From contig CP053448.1 in assembly GCA_013285445.1 (NCBI GenBank), positions 1,178,001-1,242,000 on the forward strand: 64,000 nt of DNA, given 5' to 3'. The stretch comes from Pseudomonadota bacterium (lineage in GTDB: Bacteria > Pseudomonadota > Gammaproteobacteria > Xanthomonadales > Wenzhouxiangellaceae). This document shows positions 1 to 9,024 of this stretch, piece by piece (the first letter of the stretch is position 1; every line of letters starts with the position of its first letter). The notes under the pieces are model-generated. The model did no database searches and was not told where the DNA came from. It saw nothing but the letters and a program-made list of their open reading frames with translations. The position numbers were made by a program, and so were the translations under genes.

Positions 1-496
1 AGGGACCGTAAAGGCAGTAACCGGCAGCGACTTGTTCAGTGCCGGGGCGGAGAAAATCGGTCTCGGTCGGTTCCCGCGCATCCTCGGGCGCGCGCAGAAT
101 GGAGAAGATGGTGCCCACAGAAACATTGACATCGATATTGGACGAGCCGTCCAGCGGGTCGCACAGCAGCAGGTAGCGCCCGCGGCGTTCGCCGTGCATG
201 CGGTGGATGCTCTCCATCTCTTCGGAGGCCAGGGCGGCGATATGCCCGTTGTGCTCAAGCGCCTCGATCATGATCTCGTTGGAAATCACATCAAGCTTTT
301 TCTGCTGCTCACCCTGGACGTTCTCGCTCTCGGCGCTGCCGAGCACATTGACCAGCGCGCCCTTGTTGACCAGGTCGGAAATCTTCTTGCAGGCCACGCA
401 GATATCGTTGAGTAGGCCGGTGAAGGTGCCGCTGGCGCCCTCGATGTCGCGCTGGTTGCGCAGGATGTAGCGAGTCAGGGTGGTACCGATGCGCAT
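1..496 (-). CDS. fbp: Fructose-1,6-bisphosphatase class 1, N-terminal half (cut by window edge)
   Basis: Hydrolyses fructose-1,6-bisphosphate to fructose-6-phosphate in gluconeogenesis, in the cytosol. The reverse strand reads from an ATG at 494-496 as [12 protein letters not shown] and continues to the window edge. It contains the metal/substrate signature [17 protein letters not shown], followed by GYCLYGP, both diagnostic of class 1 FBPases. About 165 residues are visible of a family length near 330, so the C-terminal half lies outside the window. It starts about 95 bp after the end of the chalcone-isomerase-like gene on the same strand and may be in its transcription unit, but no promoter is obvious. 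Confidence 0.95.
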   Translation of the reverse strand, partial: MRIGTTLTRYILRNQRDIEGASGTFTGLLNDICVACKKISDLVNKGALVNVLGSAESENVQGEQQKKLDVISNEIMIEALEHNGHIAALASEEMESIHRMHGERRGRYLLLCDPLDGSSNIDVNVSVGTIFSILRAPEDAREPTETDFLRPGTEQVAAGYCLYGP

Positions 497-590
497 GGTC
501 TTGCCGTGCTGCCTTGTCGTACGGGTAAACGGCGGTAATCTACCACATGGCGCATGGCCGGCGGTCGGCTCCAGAGCTACGGATGGCTGC

Positions 591-1133
591 TCAGGTGTTG
601 TCCTTGGCGCGACGCAGCGCGCGGTCGATCAGGCGGTCACGCATGCGGGTATTGAACGGCTCATCGCCGAACCAGATGAGAAAATAGTCAGAAGCCCGGC
701 CACGGTCGGGGCATTCCCTGATCAGCGCGCCGTTGCCGTAGAGCGCCAATCGCCGGCCGGGCTCGTAGACTACATCGAAGCGTTCACCAGCCTGCGCATC
801 CACGTAGGCATCGGCCAGACAGGCCAGTTCCTCGGGCAGGGCCGAGCGAGCGGGTAAATCGAGATTCTCGATCAGCAACTGGTTCGCGCTCTCGATCAGG
901 TCATCACCGGAAATGTCACGATTGAGCTCGAGCGAAAACATCTTGGGTACAGGTGCCAGCAACCGGCGGGCGTCGGCGCAGTCGGCCAGGTGCAGGCTGG
1001 CTGTGCCGACATTGAACAGGCCAATCACCTTGAGTTCGACCTCGGCGCAACGCTCGAGGGTCTCGTCCGCGCAGACGGTCATGCTGGCGAGCAAGGACAG
1101 TAGGCATAGGCGTTTCACAATGGCGCTGATCAT
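591..1133 (-). CDS. Chalcone isomerase-like periplasmic protein
   Basis: 180 residues with an N-terminal signal-like stretch ([16 protein letters not shown]). The body has the pattern of bacterial chalcone-isomerase-like domains: [14 protein letters not shown], then [18 protein letters not shown], and a C-terminal [18 protein letters not shown]. Bacterial members lack an established flavonoid substrate, and the fold is related to fatty-acid-binding proteins. It is 12 bp downstream of the NTF2-like lipoprotein and divergent from the lipid-modification operon, so a lipid or acyl-binding role is a reasonable inference. The true enzymatic function is unknown. Confidence 0.7.
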   Translation of the reverse strand: MISAIVKRLCLLSLLASMTVCADETLERCAEVELKVIGLFNVGTASLHLADCADARRLLAPVPKMFSLELNRDISGDDLIESANQLLIENLDLPARSALPEELACLADAYVDAQAGERFDVVYEPGRRLALYGNGALIRECPDRGRASDYFLIWFGDEPFNTRMRDRLIDRALRRAKDNT

Positions 1134-1145
1134 GGGAGATGCCGC

Positions 1146-1724
1146 CTACATGGACGATCGCGCGCGGCGCACGAAAAAGCCGACGATCGGCAGGTGCGCG
1201 TACAGCGCGTGACCGCTGTCCCAGTAGTCCTGGTGCAGCACAATCCGGCCGTGCTCGTCGAAACGCAGGTGACTCATGCCGATCGAGTCCGAGGTGATAT
1301 CGCGCCCGGCGACCCGTGTCGTGAACTGCATGGTCCAGCGGACGAATACATCGGTCTTTTCAGTGATCACCTGGTGAACGGTAATCCGGCTGCTTGAAAG
1401 CCCGGCAGCAGTTCGACGCATGTAGTCGACCAGCTCGGCCCGGCGGGTAAAGGTGTGCAAGGTGTCGTTGAAGTAAAAGCGCTCGGCGTAGAGGTCACCA
1501 ACACGGTCGATGAAGCGCTCGGCGGTGAAGTCGGCGTAGGTGCGACGGAATGCCTCCAACCCCGAATCGATAGCGGCTGTTTGACCGGCATGCGTGTCAA
1601 GCGCGGCCTCGTAGGCCGCCACGGTGTTGTCACTGGACCGTTTGCCGGTGCCGGTGCACGCAGCCGTCAGCAGCGCGGCCAAAAACGCCAGCAGGATCAT
1701 CTGGAGCAGTGTGGATTTGTTCAT
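1146..1724 (-). CDS. NTF2/SnoaL-like lipoprotein
   Basis: 192 residues. The N-terminus MNKSTLLQMILLAFLAALLTAAC is a lipoprotein signal with lipobox LTAAC, so the mature protein is probably a membrane-anchored periplasmic lipoprotein. The remainder resembles the NTF2/SnoaL cone fold: FYFNDTLHTFTRRAELVDYM, then RWTMQFTT and a C-terminal HLRFDEHGRIVLHQDYWD. Such domains act as small-molecule binding pockets or isomerases. Genes of this type recur beside DUF1365/CFA-synthase clusters in proteobacteria (family knowledge), which fits the divergent operon starting about 80 bp away. Substrate unknown. Confidence 0.75.
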   Translation of the reverse strand: MNKSTLLQMILLAFLAALLTAACTGTGKRSSDNTVAAYEAALDTHAGQTAAIDSGLEAFRRTYADFTAERFIDRVGDLYAERFYFNDTLHTFTRRAELVDYMRRTAAGLSSSRITVHQVITEKTDVFVRWTMQFTTRVAGRDITSDSIGMSHLRFDEHGRIVLHQDYWDSGHALYAHLPIVGFFVRRARSSM

Positions 1725-1804
1725 GGCCGGAAGTGTGGACCAGGAACCGTGGAGGCACGGTGAACACGCCTTTCACGCCAGATTGATGGACGCAGGACTC
1801 TAAT

Positions 1805-2752
1805 TTGGCCACTCCCAACCGATCGACAGGAATCTCAAATAAAGTGAATCCCTTACTGGCCTGGCTGGATTCCGAGCGATATCGCGCCTGTGGCGAAGAC
1901 GACAGCGCGATCGACTGGCTCCGTATCTTGCCGTTCGTCGCGCTGCACCTGGCCTGTTTGTCGGTGTTGTGGGTTGGTGTTTCAGGCACGGCGATCGTTG
2001 TGTGTCTACTTAGCTACCTGCTACGAATGTTTGCCGTTACCGCTTTTTATCACCGCTATTTTTCGCACCGGACGTTTCGCGCCAGCCGGCCCGTCCAGTT
2101 CATATTTGCGCTGATCGGAGCCGCTGCAACGCAGCGCGGCCCGCTGTGGTGGGCGGCTCATCACCGTCATCACCACAAGCATGCTGATACCGGCGATGAT
2201 CCGCATGCGCCCCGGCACGGTTTTCTGTGGAGCCACATGGGCTGGTTTCTCAGCCGCAAACACTTCGCCACCCGCAGCGAGCAGGTTCCCGATCTGATGC
2301 GCTACCCGGAGCTGCGCTGGCTGGATCGCTTCGACCTGGTCGTGCCGGTCGCCTACGCCGCCGGCCTGTTTGCGCTGGGCGTGGCGCTGGAGCGCTGGGC
2401 GCCGGGCCTGGGAACGAATGGCTGGCAGCTGGTGGTCTGGGGGTATTTCATTTCGACCGTGGCGTTGATCCACGTCACGCTGACCATCAATTCACTGGCG
2501 CACCTGTGGGGCAGTCGCCGCTACGACACGCGCGACGACAGCCGCAACAATGCCTTGCTCGCCTTGCTGACCCTGGGTGAGGGCTGGCACAACAATCACC
2601 ATCATTTTCCGGGGGCGGCACGGCAAGGCTTCTACTGGTGGGAGATTGACATCAGCTGGTACGTGCTGAAGATGATGAGCTGGTGCGGACTGGTCCATGA
2701 TCTCAAGCCGGTGCCGCAGCGGGTGCGAGACGCGCGCAGGATCCGCTCATGA
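1805..2752 (+). CDS. Fatty acid desaturase (acyl-CoA/acyl-lipid delta-9 type)
   Basis: Membrane di-iron desaturase that would introduce a cis double bond into a long acyl chain. It has the three histidine boxes of the family: HRYFSH, HRHHHKH and HNNHHHFP, between hydrophobic segments (LPFVALHLACLSVLWVGV and others). Length 315 residues is normal. The start is uncertain. A TTG at 1805 has AGGA seven bases upstream; a GTG at 1844 would give 302 residues. It is the first gene of the overlapping operon: its stop overlaps the next start (ATGA at 2749-2752). The product is the likely source of unsaturated chains for the methyltransferases downstream (inference). Confidence 0.9.
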   Translation: MATPNRSTGISNKVNPLLAWLDSERYRACGEDDSAIDWLRILPFVALHLACLSVLWVGVSGTAIVVCLLSYLLRMFAVTAFYHRYFSHRTFRASRPVQFIFALIGAAATQRGPLWWAAHHRHHHKHADTGDDPHAPRHGFLWSHMGWFLSRKHFATRSEQVPDLMRYPELRWLDRFDLVVPVAYAAGLFALGVALERWAPGLGTNGWQLVVWGYFISTVALIHVTLTINSLAHLWGSRRYDTRDDSRNNALLALLTLGEGWHNNHHHFPGAARQGFYWWEIDISWYVLKMMSWCGLVHDLKPVPQRVRDARRIRS

Positions 2753-3990
2753 AGATCGCCATCGTCGGCGCCGGCGTGTCGGGGCTCTATGCGGCCTGGC
2801 ACCTGTCCCGCGAACATGAAGTCACTGTATTCGAAAGTGAGAATCGCCTCGGCGGTCATGCCGACACCCAGGTCGTTGACGACGATGGCATCGAACGCGC
2901 CATCGATACCGGCTTCATCGTTTTCAATCGAACACACTACCCGCTGCTCTCGAACTGGTTCAATGAGCTGGGTGTGGTCGCCAAACGTTCGGACATGAGC
3001 TTTGGCGTTCACGATCTGGGCAGCGGACTGCAGTACAACGCCAGCACGCTCAACCGACTTTACTGCCAGCGTCGCAATCTGCTGCGTCCCGCGTTTCACC
3101 GCATGGTGGCCGATATCATGCGCTTCTACCGGCAGGCGCCCGGCCTGCTGAGAACGCTCGATGAGACGGTCACGCTGGCCGACTACCTGGGCGCAAGCGC
3201 CATGGGCCAGCTGTTTGCCGAGAAACATCTGCTGCCCATGGCCTCGGCGCTGTGGTCGGCACCGATCGGCGATGTCAGGCAGTTTCCCATGAAGCATCTG
3301 CTGGCATTCATGGACAATCATGGCATGCTCACGGTCGGTCAGCGGCCGCCCTGGCAGACGGTGCACGGCGGCAGCCGGCGTTATGTCGAGGCGGTATCCG
3401 GCTGCGCGGCCCGTTTCAGGATGGCTACACGCGTTCGCGCAGTCGAGCGCCTCGATTCCGGTGTGCGGATCCGCACCGACGCAGACGAGACTGATTTCGA
3501 CGCCGTGGTGCTGGCCTGCCATTGCGACCAGGCGCTGGCGCTCCTGGTCGACGCCAGCCCGGTCGAGCGCTGCGTGCTGTCGGCCATCGAATACCAGCCC
3601 AACGAGGCGGTACTGCACACCGACGTCTCGCTGTTGCCGGTCCGGCCGGCAGCCCGCGCGGCCTGGAACGTGCTCCTGGACGATGAGGCGCAGTCCAGAT
3701 GCCGGGTTTCGTATTACATGAACCGGTTGCAGAACATCGGCAGCCGGACGCATTTCATCGTCTCGCTCAACCAGACTGAACGTATCGATCCGGAGCGCAT
3801 TATCGTTCGACGTCATTATTCCCATCCCGTATTCACGCCCGGGGCCGTGGCCGCCCAGGCGCGCTGGAACGACATTAACGGCCTCAGGCGAACCTGGTTC
3901 TGCGGCGCTTGGTGGGGCTGGGGCTTTCACGAGGACGGCGTACGCAGTGCCTGGCGAGTCATTGAGGATATCGGTCTGCGCCATGCATAG
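2749..3990 (+). CDS. FAD-dependent amine-oxidase-like protein (COG2907 type)
   Basis: 413-residue flavoprotein. It opens with the Rossmann dinucleotide motif GAGVSGLYAAW, then the typical RLGGHADTQ and DTGFIVFN of the amine-oxidase/phytoene-desaturase superfamily; the C-terminus WGWGFHEDGV also fits. Members beside DUF1365 and CFA synthase genes are linked to fatty-acid modification; in Rhodobacter sphaeroides a related flavoprotein takes part in furan fatty acid synthesis (family knowledge, not proven here). The ATGA overlaps the desaturase stop, and the next gene starts 8 bp before this stop, so the three are translationally coupled. Confidence 0.88.
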   Translation: MKIAIVGAGVSGLYAAWHLSREHEVTVFESENRLGGHADTQVVDDDGIERAIDTGFIVFNRTHYPLLSNWFNELGVVAKRSDMSFGVHDLGSGLQYNASTLNRLYCQRRNLLRPAFHRMVADIMRFYRQAPGLLRTLDETVTLADYLGASAMGQLFAEKHLLPMASALWSAPIGDVRQFPMKHLLAFMDNHGMLTVGQRPPWQTVHGGSRRYVEAVSGCAARFRMATRVRAVERLDSGVRIRTDADETDFDAVVLACHCDQALALLVDASPVERCVLSAIEYQPNEAVLHTDVSLLPVRPAARAAWNVLLDDEAQSRCRVSYYMNRLQNIGSRTHFIVSLNQTERIDPERIIVRRHYSHPVFTPGAVAAQARWNDINGLRRTWFCGAWWGWGFHEDGVRSAWRVIEDIGLRHA

Positions 3991-4735
3991 CGCCATCGCT
4001 ACCGGCAGGGTATGGCATCATCAGCGCTTTGAGCCGCGCCGTCATCGGTTTTCCTATCGCACCAGCTATGCGCTATTCGATATCGATCGGGTGCGCGAGC
4101 TCTCTGCGCGCAGCCGGCTGTGGTCGGTCGAGCGCTTCAACCTGGTCAGTTATCGCCGCAAGGACTGCCTCGACCCCACGGACCGCTTGCTTCGCCAGGC
4201 CGTTATCGAGCGCGTGGCCGCCGTGACCGGGCGCCACCCGGGCGGCTCGATCTTCCTGCTGACCCATCTGCGCCAGTGGGGCGTCTGTTTCAATCCGGTC
4301 AGCTTCTATTTCTGTCACGACAGCAGCGGCTGGCTGGAATCCATCGTCGCGGAAGTTCACAACACGCCCTGGAATCAGCGTCACGCCTACGTGCTCGACT
4401 GTCGCGACCAGGCGGGTCCAGACTATCGTTTCAAGTTCGACAAGGCTTTTCACGTCTCGCCCTTCATGCCGATGGATATCGGCTACGACTGGCGTTTCAG
4501 GATCGAGCCGGATCACCTTGACGTTCACATGCACCTGAAGCGCTCCAATCGAAAATGTTTCACCGCAGGCATGCGCCTGGCGCTCGAACCAATGACGACA
4601 TCGAGCATGCGCCGGATGCCGCTGCGCTTTCCGCTGATGACCCTGAAGGTTGTCGGCGCCATTTACTGGCAGGCGCTGCGGCTATGGCTGAAGCGAATAC
4701 CTTTCTACGCCCACCCCGACAAGGTGAAGCAATGA
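3983..4735 (+). CDS. DUF1365 family protein
   Basis: 250 residues from the ATG at 3983 (MHSAIATGRVWHHQRFEPRR). This start is chosen because the family begins with a short strand ending in the H-x-R/F-x-P-x-x-H pattern, seen here as RFEPRRHRFSYRTSYALFDID. Family landmarks are FNPVSFYFCHD and VAEVHNTPWNQRHAYVL. Function is unknown; the family is nearly always next to the FAD protein and a CFA-type methyltransferase, implying a joint role in acyl-chain modification. It overlaps both neighbours (8 bp upstream, 4 bp downstream). Confidence 0.9.
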   Translation: MHSAIATGRVWHHQRFEPRRHRFSYRTSYALFDIDRVRELSARSRLWSVERFNLVSYRRKDCLDPTDRLLRQAVIERVAAVTGRHPGGSIFLLTHLRQWGVCFNPVSFYFCHDSSGWLESIVAEVHNTPWNQRHAYVLDCRDQAGPDYRFKFDKAFHVSPFMPMDIGYDWRFRIEPDHLDVHMHLKRSNRKCFTAGMRLALEPMTTSSMRRMPLRFPLMTLKVVGAIYWQALRLWLKRIPFYAHPDKVKQ

Positions 4736-6024
4736 CGCATACGGACAGAACACTGGATGGTTCCCGGACCGGCTCGGGTGGCGGTATGGATCGCTGGCTG
4801 CGTGGGCGGGTGCTGGCGCGGCTCGAATCGATCGACCACGGCGGATTGACCGTGCATGATGCCGACGGCAAGTACATGCTTGGCCGGACGGGAGATGCCC
4901 TGCAGGCGACCGTTATCGTTCGCGATCTGCGTTTCTGGCGCCTGATGGCCAGCGGTGGCAGTGTTGGTGCCGCCGAAGCCTGGATGGCTCAGTGGTGGGA
5001 CAGCCCGGACCCGGTGGCTGTCGTGCGCGTGCTGGCGCGCAACCGGCGGGTACTGGCAACAATGGACAGCGTCGCCGCACGCCTGGTCAACTTTGGTCTT
5101 GGTTTCTGGCATGCGTTCAACCGCAACAGCCTCAAAGGCAGTCGACGCAATATCGCGGCGCATTACGATCTGGGCAATGATTTTTTCGCCGCCTGGCTCG
5201 ACGAGCGCATGATGTACTCCAGCGCGCTGTTCCTGGACGTCGACGAGACGCTCGAGCAGGCCCAGATCAACAAGCTTGAACGGATCGGCTCGCGCCTGCA
5301 GCTTAAGCCGCATCACCATCTGCTCGAGATCGGAACCGGCTGGGGTGGACTGGCCGTCTACGCTGCCAGCCGCTACGGCTGTCGGGTGACCACGACGACC
5401 ATCTCGCGCGAGCAGTATGAACTGGCGCGGCAGAAAGTCAGTCAGGCCGGTCTGGATGACCGTGTCACAGTGTTGATGTGCGATTACCGCGAACTGGAAG
5501 GTCGCTTCGATCGCATCGTATCGGTCGAGATGATCGAGGCGGTCGGCCATCACTACCTCGAGACCTACCTGGCGCGAATCGACGCGTTGCTGGAGGCGGA
5601 CGGACTGGCGCTGATTCAGGCGATCACGATCGAGGACCATCGCTACCGGACGGCCTTGAAGTCCGTCGACTTCATCAAGCGCTACGTTTTCCCCGGCACC
5701 TTCATTCCGTCGGTCAGCGCGATCACTGCGGCCATGGGTCGGGCCACTCGTCTGGGGCTGGTCGAGCTGGTTGACTTCGGCGCCAGCTATGCGCTGACGC
5801 TCAGGGCCTGGCGGCAGCGGTTCGAGGCGGCATGGCACGACATTCGGGCGATGGGCTTCGACGAGACTTTCAGGCGCCGCTGGATCTGGTACCTGGCCTA
5901 TTGCGAGGGCGGATTTCGCGAGCGCGCTATCAGTGACGTCCATCTGTTGCTTGCCGGTGAGCAATGGCGACCGCAACAGGAAACCGGGCTGAGCGCCGGG
6001 CCGGAAACGGTGCTGCAACCATGA
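4732..6024 (+). CDS. Cyclopropane-fatty-acid synthase family methyltransferase 1
   Basis: SAM-dependent methyltransferase that transfers a methyl(ene) group to an unsaturated phospholipid acyl chain at the membrane surface. 430 residues from the ATG at 4732, which overlaps the DUF1365 stop. It has the N-terminal lipid-binding region, AAHYDLGNDFFAAWLD and MMYSSALF, the SAM motif LEIGTGWGGLAVYAA, and VSVEMIEAVGHHY with the catalytic-site glutamate. The C-terminal IKRYVFPGTFIPS is canonical for CFA synthases. Cyclopropanation versus methylation cannot be decided from sequence alone; a second, divergent paralogue lies at 6587. Confidence 0.92.
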   Translation: MTHTDRTLDGSRTGSGGGMDRWLRGRVLARLESIDHGGLTVHDADGKYMLGRTGDALQATVIVRDLRFWRLMASGGSVGAAEAWMAQWWDSPDPVAVVRVLARNRRVLATMDSVAARLVNFGLGFWHAFNRNSLKGSRRNIAAHYDLGNDFFAAWLDERMMYSSALFLDVDETLEQAQINKLERIGSRLQLKPHHHLLEIGTGWGGLAVYAASRYGCRVTTTTISREQYELARQKVSQAGLDDRVTVLMCDYRELEGRFDRIVSVEMIEAVGHHYLETYLARIDALLEADGLALIQAITIEDHRYRTALKSVDFIKRYVFPGTFIPSVSAITAAMGRATRLGLVELVDFGASYALTLRAWRQRFEAAWHDIRAMGFDETFRRRWIWYLAYCEGGFRERAISDVHLLLAGEQWRPQQETGLSAGPETVLQP

Positions 6025-6590
6025 GCCGCGCTTTCTGGATGAACCAGGGTTTCTTCCAGGCGGCCTGGCCGGCCTGCGTGATTGGCGCGGCATGGGGCGT
6101 GGCCGGCTGGACCGGGCCGCTTGTCGTCGGCGCCATGGCGCTGTGGCAACTCCAGCCCAAGCGGCGCCATGACGGGGATTTGAAGATGGTGCTGATCTGC
6201 CTGCTGCTTGGCTTTCTGATCGACTCGATCTGGGTTCGATCGGGCCTTTTGGCTTACGCCATGCCCTGGCCGTCGGATTCGTTCGCGCCGTTCTGGATTC
6301 TGTTGTTGTGGGTGGCTTTGGCGCTGGTCATTAATCACTCGATGCGATTGTTCAGACATCGACTGAGGCTGATCGCTGTCCTCGGAGGCATCGGCTCGCC
6401 GATGTCTTATTGGGCGGGTGCGCGTTTTGGTGCGGTCGAATGGCTGGCTCCCGCCTGGCAAGTCGTTCTGGCCGTTGGTCTGAGTTGGGCGCTGCTCCTG
6501 CCGCTGCTGTTCTGGCTGTCCGATCGTCTGGATCAGCCATCGGTATCGGGCTTCGGGGCAGCGGAAAAACCGAGCGGGAGTGCGCCATGA
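6021..6590 (+). CDS. DUF2878 integral membrane protein
   Basis: 189 residues from the ATG at 6021 (MSRAFWMNQGFFQAAWPACV), coupled to both neighbours by 4-bp ATGA overlaps. Mostly hydrophobic, with about five to six predicted membrane segments (for example ACVIGAAWGVAGWTGPLVVGAM, VLICLLLGFLIDSIWVRSG, FWILLLWVALALVI). The PxWILLLWVAFA-like segment and the position between two CFA-type genes match the DUF2878 family. No catalytic motif is visible; it could be a lipid-handling or assembly partner for the flanking methyltransferases (inference). Confidence 0.8.
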   Translation: MSRAFWMNQGFFQAAWPACVIGAAWGVAGWTGPLVVGAMALWQLQPKRRHDGDLKMVLICLLLGFLIDSIWVRSGLLAYAMPWPSDSFAPFWILLLWVALALVINHSMRLFRHRLRLIAVLGGIGSPMSYWAGARFGAVEWLAPAWQVVLAVGLSWALLLPLLFWLSDRLDQPSVSGFGAAEKPSGSAP

Positions 6591-7615
6591 CGCCGATCGA
6601 GCTTGCCGAAAAAGGTCTGGTGCCGGACTGGCTGATCCGCCGAGGCATCCGCAGCCTGCTCAGACGACGTCTGGTCGAAGAGTGCGCCGGCGATCCCGAA
6701 GCGCAGTCGGTGCGTTACCAGGCCCTGATGGACACGCTGGCCCGATCGGCCATTGCCATCGAAACTGATGCGGCCAACGAACAGCACTATGAAGTCCCGG
6801 CTGTCTTCTTCGAGCAGGTGCTCGGCGCACGACTCAAGTACTCGAGCGGGCTCTGGCCGGCCGGCGTTGAGCATCTCGATCAGGCCGAGTCGGCGATGCT
6901 CAGGCAGACCTGCCGCAACGCCGAGCTGGCTGATGGCCAGGATATTCTGGAGCTCGGCTGCGGCTGGGGTTCACTGACGCTGTGGATGGCCGAGCAGTTT
7001 CCGAACAGCCGGATCACGGCGGTATCGAATTCGGCCTCGCAGCGGCAACATATCGAGTCGCGCCTGCTCGATCTGGGCCTGGATAACGTGCGCGTGCTCA
7101 CCCGCGACGTCAACGCGCTCGAGCTCGACGATCAGTTCGATCGTGTGGTCTCGGTCGAGATGTTCGAGCACGTGCGCAACTACCGTCAGCTGCTCGCGCG
7201 CATTGCCGGCTGGATGAAGCCTGATGCGCGGCTGTTCGTTCACATCTTCTGCCATCGCTATTTGGCCTATCCCTTCGAGACCGAAGGGCAGGGCAACTGG
7301 ATGGGGCGCCACTTCTTTACCGGTGGCCTGATGCCGTCAATCGACACCCTGTTACACTTTGCCGATGATGTTGTCATCGAGCGCCGCTGGCTCTATTCGG
7401 GCCGGCACTATGCCCGCACCGCACGGGCCTGGCTGGATAACCTGGACGCGCGCAGGCCGGCCGTTGATGCGGTGCTGCAGTCAGGCTACGGCGATCGCGC
7501 CGGACTGTGGCGGCAGCGCTGGCGGATCTTCTTCATGGCCTGCGAGGAACTGTTTGCCTATGCCGGTGGACGCCAGTGGCTGGTTGGGCATTTCCGTTTT
7601 CGCAAGGCTGAATGA
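6587..7615 (+). CDS. Cyclopropane-fatty-acid synthase family methyltransferase 2
   Basis: 342 residues from the ATG at 6587, again in an ATGA overlap. SAM-binding LELGCGWGSLTLWMAEQFP, NSASQRQHIE and the VVSVEMFEHVRNYR segment place it in the CFA-synthase/mycolic-acid methyltransferase group. It is shorter and clearly divergent from the first copy: it has HYEVPAVFFEQVLG and YSSGLW in place of HYDLGNDFF and YSSALF. This suggests a different step or substrate rather than a recent duplication. The active-site segment is FVHIFCHRYLAYPFE. The exact product (methylated, cyclopropyl or furan precursor) is not determinable here. Confidence 0.88.
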   Translation: MTPIELAEKGLVPDWLIRRGIRSLLRRRLVEECAGDPEAQSVRYQALMDTLARSAIAIETDAANEQHYEVPAVFFEQVLGARLKYSSGLWPAGVEHLDQAESAMLRQTCRNAELADGQDILELGCGWGSLTLWMAEQFPNSRITAVSNSASQRQHIESRLLDLGLDNVRVLTRDVNALELDDQFDRVVSVEMFEHVRNYRQLLARIAGWMKPDARLFVHIFCHRYLAYPFETEGQGNWMGRHFFTGGLMPSIDTLLHFADDVVIERRWLYSGRHYARTARAWLDNLDARRPAVDAVLQSGYGDRAGLWRQRWRIFFMACEELFAYAGGRQWLVGHFRFRKAE

Positions 7616-8934
7616 TGCCGCTTAACCGCCTGCTCTCCGGCGGATTGCGCACCCGGCTGGTGCGGGTTTTCCTGCTGCAGGCGCTGGCGATCAGTATGGC
7701 CACCGTTCTGGGCGTCTATGCGGCCGCCTGGGTGGTCGAGCGGGTGCTCGTGCAGGAAGCGCTCAATGGCGAAGCACAGCATTTCTGGCAGAATTACGCG
7801 GACAATCCCGGTTTTCCGCTGCCCGACACCAACAACCTCACGGCCTATATGTCGGTCGCTGGTGACGGATCGCAGGTGCCGGCGTGGCTGCGCGACGAGC
7901 CACCCGGATTCCGCCGCGCCGAGCGCAGCCCCGAATCACAGCCACTGATCCACGTCTCGGAGCGCGGCGGCGACCGGCTTTACCTGGTTTTCGACGAGAT
8001 GCAGGTCTCCGCGCTGGCCTGGTATTTCGGTATTGCGCCGCTGACCGCCGTGCTGCTGCTGATCTACTTGCTGACCTGGATTGGCTACATCATGTCGCGG
8101 CGGGCCGTGTCCACCGTGGTCCAGCTCGCCGAGGCCGTGCGCAACTACGATTTCCGCTCGGGCAAGCTCGAGGAGCTGAGCCCGGAGACGTTCGGCGAGA
8201 CCACCGACACTGAATCCCTGGCACTGGTCAACGCCTTCAACCAGTTCATTCACAGACTGGAGTCGTTCATACAGCGCGAGCGCAATTTCACACGCAACGC
8301 CAGCCATGAGCTGCGCACGCCGCTGGCCGTGCTGCGCTCCAATCTGAGCCTGCTGAACAAGCAGTCAGACCCCGGGGCGCGTGAACAGACTCTGGCGCGC
8401 ATGGAGCGCACGGTGCGCGACATGGAATCGCTGGTCGAAACCCTGCTGATCCTGGCGCGCGAGAGCGAATCGCGCCTGAACTGGTCATCGGTGGTGCTCA
8501 ACGATTCACTGGCCGAATGGCTTGAGCAGGTCAGCCGCGCCATCGATCGGCCGCAGGTCGCTACCGCCATGCGGGCCAACGGCCTGCTCGAGGTCAAAGC
8601 GCCCGAGCGGGTGTTGGCGATCATCTTCACCAACCTGTTGCGCAATGCCTTGAGCTACACCGAACAGGGGCATGTGCATGTGCTGATCGACCGCAACGGT
8701 GTGACGGTGCAGGATTCCGGCTGCGGCATGAGCGAAGCTGACCTCGAGCGCATGTTCGAACCCTTCTACCGCGGCCACGATCGCTCCAACGAAGGCTACG
8801 GACTGGGCCTGTCCATCGTGCGTCGCCTGTGCGATCGCTTTGGCTGGAAGCTTCACGCCGACAGCGAACTGGGTGCCGGTACCGAGATTCGCGTCGAGTT
8901 TCCACAGGCCAGTTTCAAGCCATTTGCTTCGTAA
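7612..8934 (+). CDS. Sensor histidine kinase (orphan)
   Basis: 440 residues; its ATG overlaps the stop of the previous gene. Two membrane segments (about residues 14-42 and 136-161, WYFGIAPLTAVLLLIYLLTWIGYI) bracket a periplasmic sensor region of about 90 residues. HAMP-like linker, then the H-box NASHELRTPLAVLRSN (phosphorylatable His about 232), N-box IFTNLLRNALSYT, G1 VQDSGCGMS, F-box FEPFYRG and G2 GYGLGLSIV. No response regulator is adjacent: mutL follows. Co-translation with lipid-modification genes suggests a membrane-state signal (inference). Confidence 0.92.
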   Translation: MMPLNRLLSGGLRTRLVRVFLLQALAISMATVLGVYAAAWVVERVLVQEALNGEAQHFWQNYADNPGFPLPDTNNLTAYMSVAGDGSQVPAWLRDEPPGFRRAERSPESQPLIHVSERGGDRLYLVFDEMQVSALAWYFGIAPLTAVLLLIYLLTWIGYIMSRRAVSTVVQLAEAVRNYDFRSGKLEELSPETFGETTDTESLALVNAFNQFIHRLESFIQRERNFTRNASHELRTPLAVLRSNLSLLNKQSDPGAREQTLARMERTVRDMESLVETLLILARESESRLNWSSVVLNDSLAEWLEQVSRAIDRPQVATAMRANGLLEVKAPERVLAIIFTNLLRNALSYTEQGHVHVLIDRNGVTVQDSGCGMSEADLERMFEPFYRGHDRSNEGYGLGLSIVRRLCDRFGWKLHADSELGAGTEIRVEFPQASFKPFAS

Positions 8935-9024
8935 TGGCGTGGCGCCTGGCGGCAGTCCTTTCCCCTGACGCAGAAGCGCGCGGCTTTGCCCGCGCTGTCT
9001 GCCGGCTCCGGTAAACTCTACGCC

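Noticed and set aside
2632..3996. 454-codon minus-strand frame opposite the FAD protein
   Set aside because: Antisense shadow rich in R, Q and H without domain signature or ribosome site.
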